Source: Rhizophagus irregularis (lineage: Eukaryota; Glomeromycota; Glomeromycetes; Glomerales; Glomeraceae). From it: DNA of 64,000 nt. The stretch is taken from assembly GCF_026210795.1 (NCBI RefSeq), contig NC_089437.1:2108001-2172000 (forward strand). The letters are read 5' to 3'. Made by a program: the position numbers and the translations under genes. The notes beneath the pieces are model-generated. The model was not told the origin of the DNA, did no database searches, and saw only the letters and a list, made by a program, of their open reading frames with translations. Of the stretch, positions 56,506 through 64,000 are shown one piece after another; the stretch's first letter is position 1; each line of letters opens with the position of its first letter.

Positions 56506-56832
56506 ATGTTCCTCCACCTCAGCCTTGCGGCCTCGCAGTACCTACATTCCCCTTGGGGGTATGACTCCCCTCAAGGTCCTCCACAATCATCTACTATATC
56601 TTCCACAAAAATATATAACCAAAAACTAGAAAATAAAGGAAAAGAGAGCAAAATAAGAGGGAATCAGAAGGGTGTGGAGGATGTGGACGATGTGGAGGAT
56701 ATTTTGGAAAAAGCTGGCAGGACATACCTCCCAGAAAAAATTTTTATTTTTACCCTTCCAAATCCCCCATATCCAGAACATCTAGAACGAGTCAGAATTC
56801 CGTTCGATCATCTGTCAGAAGCAGTGAGATAG
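56506..56832 (+). CDS. Hypothetical ORF at the start of the element
   Basis: I do not recognise this 108-codon frame. It has a Pro/Ser-rich start, an acidic VEDVDDVEDILEK segment and a C-terminal LPNPPYPEHLERVRIPFDHL. The first 30 codons overlap a GC-rich hairpin (CCCCTTGGGG and nearby CCCCTCAAGG), so that part may be non-coding. It may be a real gene of the element or a remnant. Confidence 0.3.
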   Translation: MFLHLSLAASQYLHSPWGYDSPQGPPQSSTISSTKIYNQKLENKGKESKIRGNQKGVEDVDDVEDILEKAGRTYLPEKIFIFTLPNPPYPEHLERVRIPFDHLSEAVR

Positions 56833-56990
56833 CAAACCAGGTAGATTAACAGGTAGGTTAGCAGGTAGCCTCTAGAAGGTCTGTGAAACCAGTAAGACTA
56901 ACCCTGTCTTGTCTCCGTCAGAAAAAATAGTAATTAAACAATGGGTAAACTATAAGTAATATATAAGGATACCTAACACGTAATATGCAT

Positions 56991-57430
56991 ATGATGAACT
57001 TGCACACCGCCACTTATCTTGCCAAAGATCTTAGACTCGATCTTGTAGACATCTATGGGATCCGTAAATGGACACAAATGTAAGCTTCACCTTCAATGAC
57101 CCCGACATAGTAGCAGAGATGGTCAGAAACCTTCCGATCAAAGAATTCGGAAAGCACCTCAAGATAAACAGACTCTGGTATAACTGTTGTAAAGCCGAGT
57201 TGTAGAAGTGGCATAAAGAAGCAAAGAAGACATACGACAGGGCAGTAGAAAAGAAGGAAAAAGTGGGAGATGCTCATTTGAGGAGGAGGGTATTGGAAAT
57301 CATGAACTTCGTGAACTTGAATGGAAGGCATATCATAAGGCTTGTAAAGAGTTAATGGAAGCTAGAAAAGAGCATATTATGGTGAGACAAGTTCTTGAGC
57401 GGTTTAGATTTCAGATATATGTGGATTGAA
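56991..57430 (+). pseudogene. Broken ORF, lysine/glutamate-rich, unidentified
   Basis: Starting from MMNLHTATYLAKDLRLDLVD, the frame stops after RKWTQM. A shifted frame continues with FTFNDPDIVAEMVRNLPIKE, FGKHLKINRLWYN, a TAG, then KWHKEAKKTYDRAVEKKEK. A second shift near 57290 gives ELEWKAYHKACKELMEARKE and ends at a TGA after FRFQIYVD. One former protein of about 145 residues with a helical charged C-half is the simplest reading. No family is recognised. A 92-codon minus-strand frame over the same bases is its shadow. Confidence 0.55.
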
Positions 57431-57634
57431 AAAGGGGAAGGGAAGATTTAGAGCAGTTGTAAAGGTTTGTGGTTTATAGTTTTTTTTTTACCCCTAGAAG
57501 ATAACCAGGTATGACCGCAGGACCGCAGGACTACAGGAAGGTAACCAGGTAGGAGTGCAGATCTTTGGAAAAAATATTCAGCAATTGAAGATTAGGTAAC
57601 TATAAATTAGTACTTGATTTGATAGAACGAAAAA

Positions 57635-59009
57635 ATGACTGCCCAATATAGCATTCAAGCTCAAGTTATTCCCAAGTTTGGTGAACAAAAGAAAGCCTTC
57701 AGTATCGATGAGCTTAAATGGCTCATTGTCACTGCAAAGAGTATGAGCGATCTCAATCAAGCCAAGAGGTATCTTTGCAGTTATTTCATTTCCTGTGCAG
57801 ATCCTCATGGGGTTTTCTGGTGGGACCCAGATAGTAAAAGTTTGAAACACGTTATTGACAAAAATATTGGTAAACTTTATCCGTCCAATCACTAAGGCAT
57901 TCTACACACAACCTGAACAAGGACCCTCTCAAAAGATCGAGTTCAACATCTACAAGTGGTTCATGATTGAGAATACCGATGTATGTATTGCAACCTGTGA
58001 TCCCTATAAACAGCAAATATTCAGATTCTTAACAGGCCAACTCTTTCTTAATATCTTCCCAGGATTCCTTCATGTTTTACGTCCGATATCTACCTGGTGT
58101 TCAGGCGATTGGAATCTCACTGAGTATATCATCAAATGGTTGGCCGGTGTATCTGCTGGAAGGAAAATGTACTCGATCCTCTATCTTAAATCTGGACAGG
58201 GTTGGGGTAAGGGTATTATAACAGATTTCATCCAGCGTAGTGTCTTAGGCACTCAACTCGTTTATAAGACCAGTGATCCTCAGACGATTCTTGGTAGTTT
58301 TAATGCGCAGTTGCAAGGTAAGGTCCTTCTCCTACTCGAGGAAATGCCCACAGAAAAAAGCCAATGGAATAATCTGTATCGCTCTTTGAAGGATAAAGTA
58401 ATGAGTGACATAATGGAAATTCACGAAAAATACAAGACACCAACACACTACAAGAACTTTATATCTACAATTGTCTTAACCAATGAAAATGCTCTCAGAG
58501 TGAAGAACGATGACAGACATACTGTGTTCTTAGATGTGTCACCATCCTGCAAGGGAGATCTGGAATACTTCAAGAAACTTGGTGATGCCATGAAATACCT
58601 AGGTGCTAGTGAGGCATTCTATGCATACTTAAGAGCTATTGCAGATGCTTACCCAGACTTCAATGGAAATCCACCACCTATGACCACATCCAAACAGGAT
58701 CACATCATCTCGACTCTCCCACCTCTCTTTCAGTTTATAAAGGACACATATCTCATAGTAAAAAATCATATAAATGACCTACCTGTTCAAGAATTTTACA
58801 GGGTATATACTTCATATTGCGAAACTCATCACATTACACCTTTATCAAAGATCAATGCCTCCAGAATCCTATCAAATGAGTTAAGTATAAAAAGTAAAAA
58901 AATGCGTATAGGTAAAACAACACCACAAGTTTACAGTATATCCAGGGAGGATCTATACAAGAAGTTTCTTAGCAAAACTGGATACATGAAACAGATGAAA
59001 TCGATATAA
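57635..59009 (+). pseudogene. SF3 helicase (D5 / NrS-1 polymerase-like helicase domain), frameshifted
   Basis: SF3 helicases unwind DNA in many viruses and plasmids. The first frame (57635-57895) holds the N-terminal part, with DLNQAKRYLCSYFISC and GVFWWDPDSKSL. A shift near 57880 leads into 57855-59009. There LYLKSGQGWGKGIITDF is the Walker A loop, with Gly rather than Ser/Thr after the Lys, as in some D5-like members. KVLLLLEEMP is Walker B. FISTIVLTNEN is motif C with its Asn sensor, and DDRHTVFLD supplies the arginine finger region. A C-terminal helical domain follows (QFIKDTYLIVKNHI, EFYRVYTSYCETHHI). A second shift near 58985 joins it to the linker that follows. The main helicase core is intact, but the whole gene is broken. 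Confidence 0.85.
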
Positions 59010-60754
59010 AGGGAATTGATACAGATACTCCTGAAAAACCCGCATCAGACCTCAAAGCCTTAGAGAAATTCTTGGCAAAAATATATAATCCAGCTAATAA
59101 GTCACAAGTACAGGAAAAATCTGCTGAGAAAAAACCCGCACCTGTCGAGGAGAAGCCTACTGAGGAAAAACTTGCACCTGTAGTTCACAAGGCAGCACCA
59201 CCAGTACTACCCAAACCAGTGTTCGGCAAATGACTTGAAATGAACAAATGACTCAAATGACAAGTCATTTGTCATTTGTCATTTGCAACTCAAATGACCT
59301 GTCATTTAAGTCATTTGAAAAATATTAAATATTCTGAGAATTTTTATTAATTATTTTGTTTATTTTAATTAAGAAAACAAAAATATTAAAACAAAATTGG
59401 TTTAATATATATAATCAAAAAAGTTCCAATAGTAGTAAAGATTTTTTAATCACGTGATTTTGTTATTATTTTACAGGTTATTATTTGTTAATAATATTAT
59501 TATAGACAGGATTATTTCACTTATAATTATTTCACTAATGATCATTTTATCCACACAGATAAAAGTTAATTGATTTTGCAATAAAATATTTAATTGTAAC
59601 ACATGTAGTGGATCCCATTTTTCACCATTTTTATATATAATTGTTGTCTTTATTTAATCATAAGATGGCCATAATATTTATTTATGCATATAATTATATA
59701 ATAAAATTATATATAATAAATAACATATCAGATATTATCACTTTAATAATTATGGTTGTGTTATTTATTATTTTCAGATTACAGTAAAAAATAAATAATT
59801 TGGTGAAATTGATTCTGTTTGTGATTATTTCGATTACGTCCTTCCTTTTTGTACATCACGTGATTATAAATTGTCCAATAATCTTTAAATATTTTAATGA
59901 CAAATGACCAAATGACAAAGGACGCAAATGACAGTCAAATGATACCCAATCATTTGGCATTTGTCATTTCGCGAATAATTCAAATGCCAAATGCCAAATG
60001 ATGGGGTGTCATTTGACCAAATGACTCCTAATCCGAAAAATGGTCAAATGACCAGGTCATTTCCGAACACTGACCCAAACCCGATTGCTTGAAGGTAAAA
60101 CCCGCACCTGTCATCAATGAGGACCCTATTTCTGAGGAACCTCCAGCTCCCATAGAGTCAGGCACTGATGAAATTATAGACAGTTTCTCAGACTGTTATC
60201 TATCTGACGAGGAACCTGACCAAGAAAATGAGCCGCCTGCTGAGGAACCTGCACTTGAAGCTGATGATGACTACGACGTCTTAGATGACTTGCTATCTGA
60301 CTCAGATCCTATAACCACGAACCCAGCTCATGAACAACAACCTGAATCTCCTACATTTGTCACTAAATCTGATCCAGAACCAGTTCCCAAAGAGCAATCT
60401 ATCCCAGAACCTGCTACAGAACCAGAAATTGACTGGGATCCCAAACCAAAGGAAGGTACTCAAGCACACTGGACTTGGCAAGAAAGACGTCGATGGGATC
60501 GTAAACCATGGGTTAAGAATTCAAAGGACCAGATCTTCAGGGATCTCTATAATACAGGTAAGGATCTATGGACTAAGTATCAAGATGCATCAGACGAGGA
60601 TGATTGGAATATGCTTGCATTTGAAGTAGAGGAATGTCCCACAACACATGTTGAGAATAAGTACCAGTACTACTTTAGGGAAGTAGTAAACCGTTTCAAG
60701 GACTGGATCAAATATAATGGGGATTTACCTAAAGTAAAGAACTTGCAAATATAA
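59010..60754 (+). pseudogene. Acidic, proline-rich linker region, split by a hAT MITE
   Basis: Left part (59010-59216) reads KKPAPVEEKPTEEKLAPVV-type repeats after LKALEKFLAKIYNP. Right part (60081-60754) continues KVKPAPVINEDPISEEPPAP and then an acidic run, DWDPKPKEGTQAHWTWQERR, and helical WTKYQDASDEDDWNML. The two halves are in the same frame if the 856-bp MITE and one copy of its target duplication are ignored. The region connects the helicase to the polymerase and is probably disordered at first and folded near the end. A further frameshift near 60745 leads into the polymerase part. Confidence 0.65.
59217..60072. mobile_element. hAT-type MITE (856 bp) with perfect 8-bp target duplication, inside the element
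   Basis: The element starts CAGTGTTCGGCAAATGAC and ends GTCATTTCCGAACACTG. ACCCAAAC is present on both sides (59209-59216 and 60073-60080). Subterminal regions consist of many CAAATGAC/GTCATTTG words in both orientations. The middle is AT-rich and non-coding. It landed in the proline-rich linker after the host element existed, which gives the order of events. Confidence 0.93.
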
Positions 60755-60814
60755 TAAAAGCATACAAGGAGGATCGTGATGCTGAGATTATCTTACCCCT
60801 TCTGGTTATGAAAC

Positions 60815-62735
60815 TATGAAGATGGACCAAAAGGATAAGAGTAAGGCACGAGAGATCCCAGAGGAGCATCCAAAGACTGATATGGAACGTCAGTGGGAAG
60901 GTGCCAATGGAACACAATTCATAAATACATCAAATGGTTTATTCAGAGATTGTCCGTGCTTTACCTACAAGATCAGATATCAAAGAACTACAGTATTCAG
61001 GTGCAAGATTTTCTAGAGGAGCAATAGCAAGACTTGGACAGTGACTCCAATCCCGGTATCCAACTCATAAATTCCAGATCCTGCTTCCCTATGAAAACTG
61101 GAAACCTGGTGGGTGGACATTAGGAAATGAACCGGTAAGTCTCTTCTCACTGTTAGACCATTATGATGAAGCACAACTACTAGATAACGCAGACCCTGAT
61201 TACTTTGAACGATTCATAATTTATATAAGAGATGCTCCACCAGCTGCAGGAGGATGCAATGGGAAGCTAAATGATTGCCTGTATGAATGCCTGAAGCATA
61301 TCTATGGTACATTCTCTAAAATGCCCAAAACAATCAAAAAGCCCGAGTATATAAAAAAGGCATTAGGTCTCAATCGTGATACTCCAGTTCCAGTGTCTTA
61401 CATGGATAAAGTCGAACAACTTGCAAAAAGCCTTGCAATTAACATTGTAGGGAATTCCACTTGAATTTCCAAGAGTAAGTCTGACAGACGCACAACCCTC
61501 ACCCTGTCAGAAGGCCACTACTCTCTCACATTAAATCCTGGAAGACTCCACCCCAGTAAATTGGATAGGAAACGTAATCTGCCCATTGTGTACCAAGAAG
61601 ATGGGGTAAAAAATGTAGTAACAATATACAATGGTAAGACAGTTAAATCTCTTACAGTTGGACAGTTTCAGAAAGGTAAGAATTCTGATAGTTACTCCTT
61701 CATTCCTGTTGAGAAGAATCATAAAACTGGAATATATGAACGACAAAGAAGTTCAGTCTAGGGATTGACTTATCTTATCACAACTGGTCTTACAAGAGAA
61801 CAGCTTTCTGGCTTTTCGAATGGTTTAGTGTAGGGGTTTCAGCTAATGATCCTCTTGATCCAGTCGAAGCAGAGTTGATAAGTGATGCAATGATGGGAGG
61901 GCTCATCTGGGCAAATAATGAGTGGAAGGGTTATGGCCGACAGTACGATATAACAAGTTTATATCCAAGTATCCAGCAATTGAATGCAAACTTTCCAATC
62001 AGATGGGGCAAATTCCAGACACTTTCAGACTTTGTTGACCACAGAGGTTATGCCTTGTATGGATTATTCCATGCTAAGGTAAGTGGGAATAACATTCTCT
62101 TCCGACAGAATAAGAGGGGAGTCTACACATTCATTGACCTACAACGTGCAAAGAAACTCAGTTTCAATATACAGTTAATACAGGATGGAAAGCCAAATGC
62201 CTTGATATATGACAGAGAAGCAAGAATCCCTGGGACTGTAATATTTGGTGAGTATGTCCACTTCCTCTTCAATATAAAGAACCAGGGTGGTATGGCCGGT
62301 CATGTTGCAAAGAGAGTCCTCAATATGTTATGGGGAGCACTCTGCCAGAGGAAATGCAATTACAAGACACTCAGCACAGATCAAACAGACCCATTCAAGT
62401 TTCTAGAAGGTCATACACTTGACTCCATTATACCAGTAGGATCTGACCAGTGGCGATTCCAGTTCACAAACCCAGGTAGTCTCTTCAAGGGGGAATATTC
62501 TAGGATCGCTCCATTCCTACTAGCAAGTGGACGTAAGACAACTTCAGAGTTATTAGAACCATATAAGGATAAAGTATGACGTATCCATACAGATGGATTT
62601 ATTCTAGAGGAGCAGCCAGATAGTCCTACACTTATCGCTTGTCCAGAAAATGCGTCCAAAACATTGAAGGCTCTCAAATTTGAAACTGCAGGATACTGCC
62701 ATGTGAAAAATGCAAACAAGGTTATCTGGATATGA
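60815..62735 (+). pseudogene. Family B DNA polymerase, broken by stops and frameshifts
   Basis: The coding trace starts near MKMDQKDKSKAREIPEEH, shifts near 60945 into PTRSDIKELQYSGARFSRGA, hits a TGA near 61040, and runs through 61050-61464 (APPAAGGCNGKLNDCLYECL, YIKKALGLNRDTPV). It shifts again into LPIVYQEDGVKNVVTIYNG, and near 61759 into SYHNWSYKRTAFWLFEWFSV. The palm domain then has YGRQYDITSLYPS as motif A, AKRVLNMLWGALCQRK as the K-x3-N-x2-(Y/W)G motif B, and IHTDGFILEE at the place of motif C (usually DTDS). A TGA at 62577-62579 separates motif B from motif C. No exonuclease Exo I-III motifs were found. Not active as it stands. Confidence 0.82.
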
Positions 62736-62841
62736 TTGCTAAGGATATGGTTGGGTTTGCAATAGGTATATTTTTTACTGACATACCGTGATGACATAAT
62801 TGAATAAACTTATAAAACATGTAATCTTACGAGATACCCAA

Positions 62842-63315
62842 ATGCAAAACACTGACAGATTGGGTAGACAAGACCATGAAAGTTTTCACACGTGAGTGCA
62901 ATATTATGAGACTTGTAGTAGAATAAGAATTCATGAATGGCCACCCTATCCAAGTTCTCGTCAAGATGTATCTGCTTATATTGCTCACATTAGGAGAATA
63001 GTATCACGATTACCAAATAGGTGGTACTGTACCTACTGTAAATCTTTTATTGATCGTGGATGGGGAGATGACTCTTCTATGGATCAAGCAGTACAACTAC
63101 ATTTATATAGTTGTCCAAAGCATTTTAAATTTGACTATTATACTCATCATGCTGAAATGATCCAGAAGGCCTTTAGGAGATACATAAAAAGAAGGAACAA
63201 CAGAGTGGCTAGGATCATCCAGAAAGTTGCTATCCCCTGGTTGTATAGACCAGGTTTTCCATTGATACAGAAGGCTGAGCGACACTTCTACCACCTTGCA
63301 GTATTTCAAATGTGA
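62842..63315 (+). pseudogene. Small zinc-finger-like / IQ-motif protein with one internal stop
   Basis: From the ATG at 62842 the frame reads MQNTDRLGRQDHESFHT, a TGA at 62893-62895, then continues open to 63315. RWYCTYCKSFIDRG and, after a gap, VQLHLYSCPKHF supply Cys-x2-Cys and His/Cys pairs that could bind zinc. AEMIQKAFRRYIKRRNN and ARIIQKVAIPWLYR resemble two IQ calmodulin-binding motifs. It follows the polymerase by about 100 bp. If the TGA is a single mutation, the protein was about 157 residues. The role is unknown. Confidence 0.55.
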
Positions 63316-63400
63316 ATAACCGCCGAAGAAAGATTTATAAACAGGTAACTGAAGATTTATATTTTTTACAAAGTACAAGGAATCATGTCAACATATACTG

Positions 63401-63763
63401 AATTTACAAGCATTGTTAATATTTATTTTATTTATTATTTATTTTATGTGAAACCGGCGGGGGATATTCAAATGAGCATGATTCCTAAGTAATAAAACCT
63501 AAGTAATACAACCCAACTTAAGCCTACCATCGATTTCCGGAGGAGCCGGAAGCCAACCCGAGCTAATTGGAAAAAAGTGACCTGTACCACTACCACGTCC
63601 GGTAAAAGGCCAGGTGAACGCACTGGGTAAAAAATAGGAGCGGGAAAAAAAGTGGAGAGGACAAGTCCCCTTTCCAAGAAGTTGTGGTGCTAAACATAAA
63701 TCTATTCTATCCTAAAAAATAATACAATTCTGAAATTCGTAAAACCGCTAATAAAAGCGTAGG
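63401..63763. other. Spacer between the element and the right-edge ORF
   Basis: The composition is balanced, unlike the intergenic DNA on the left. A 69-codon minus-strand frame (63468-63677, from MERGLVLSTFF) could be part of a further element read leftward, directly after the lysine-rich ORF, but nothing supports it besides being open. Confidence 0.4.
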
Positions 63764-64000
63764 CTAAACTAGTTTCTGTAATAAAGTTAAAATCTCTGCT
63801 AAAACCACCTTGTTATCTTTATTACCACCCTTTTTCTTCGAGGTATTCTTTGCCTTCTTCTGATTCTTCGGGTGTTTCTCCTCCTGGTTATTATTTTTCG
63901 GGACTTTCTTCGAGGATGAAGGTTTATCCTTCTTCTTAGGCTGATTACTTTCCAAATTCTTATCAGACTTACCTGATATTTTCGGATTCGGTGTATTTTT
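63764..64000 (-). CDS. Lysine-rich ORF, C-terminal part, running off the window
   Basis: The minus-strand frame is open to the window edge and ends at the stop at 63764. It reads TPNPKISGKSDKNL, then PKKKDKPSSSKKVPKNNNQ, and closes with NKVVLAEILTLLQKLV, a short amphipathic helix. It has no ATG inside the window. A lysine/asparagine-rich tail with such a terminal helix is reminiscent of ORF1-like proteins of mobile elements, but this is inference only. Confidence 0.5.
   Translation of the reverse strand, partial: KNTPNPKISGKSDKNLESNQPKKKDKPSSSKKVPKNNNQEEKHPKNQKKAKNTSKKKGGNKDNKVVLAEILTLLQKLV

Larger units (their letters stand above)
56480..63400 (+). mobile_element. Decayed helicase-polymerase mobile or virus-like element
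   Basis: From about 56480 the composition changes to balanced, with a different codon style from the host genes, and no introns are needed. In order on the plus strand come an unidentified frame (56506-56832), a broken coiled-coil ORF, an SF3 helicase, an acidic linker, a family B DNA polymerase, and a zinc-finger/IQ protein. No capsid, integrase, protease or reverse transcriptase is seen. The combination points to a self-replicating DNA element (viral, plasmid or Polinton-like) rather than a retrotransposon. Terminal repeats were not found, so both limits are estimates from composition. Confidence 0.6.

Noticed and set aside
60816-61016. Separate short ORF in the polymerase region
   Set aside because: Its first half belongs to the polymerase coding trace; its C-terminal half is a wrong-frame reading after a shift.
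56480-63400. Interpretation as part of a giant-virus insertion
   Set aside because: No capsid, packaging ATPase or other core virus genes are seen; only a replication module is present, so a smaller element is more likely.

Overview
This window looks like nuclear DNA of a filamentous fungus, most likely an arbuscular mycorrhizal fungus close to Rhizophagus (Glomeromycotina). The evidence is an extremely AT-rich composition, conserved genes cut by many short GT-AG introns (about 50-400 bp), long AT-rich gene-poor stretches packed with miniature inverted-repeat elements, and decayed families that I remember as abundant in Rhizophagus assemblies. The species call is inference. I see no tRNA, rRNA or CRISPR.

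Layout. (1) 0.7-18.2 kb is a conserved gene block: an RBBP4/HAT2-type WD40 histone-binding protein (+), IMP dehydrogenase (+), RIC1, the Rab GEF subunit (-, convergent with IMPDH), and a long class II DYRK kinase (+). (2) 18.2-26.2 kb is gene-poor. It holds a hAT-type MITE with a perfect 8-bp target duplication, a CAGT-ended TA-flanked MITE, other TIR elements, a 102-bp tandem repeat invaded by two elements, and a decayed repeat-family gene. (3) 26.2-31.5 kb has unidentified coding fragments, an intronless rhodanese-methyltransferase fusion, and a DCAF7/WDR68 WD40 gene. (4) 31.5-45.8 kb has no convincing gene, only low-complexity DNA and small elements. (5) 45.8-48.1 kb encodes a coiled-coil FYVE protein. 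(6) 48.1-56.2 kb is dense in repeats: a 540-bp foldback, an 80-bp minisatellite inside GGGTC-rich arms, a second hAT MITE with 8-bp TSD, another foldback, and an array of micro-exon-like units split by a Tc1-type MITE. (7) 56.5-63.4 kb is a decayed mobile or virus-like element: SF3 (D5/NrS-1-like) helicase, acidic proline-rich linker, family B DNA polymerase and a small zinc-finger/IQ-motif protein, all broken by frameshifts or stops and cut by a third TSD-flanked hAT MITE. (8) The right edge carries the C-terminus of a lysine-rich ORF (-).

The intact genes are housekeeping or signalling: chromatin assembly, GTP synthesis, Golgi traffic, polarity kinase, kinase scaffold and endosomal PI3P binding. 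For four multi-exon genes and IMPDH I joined the exons by reading frame, and each sum is an exact multiple of three, which supports the models. The most unusual material is the helicase-linker-polymerase element, the micro-exon array, and the rhodanese-like/methyltransferase fusion.
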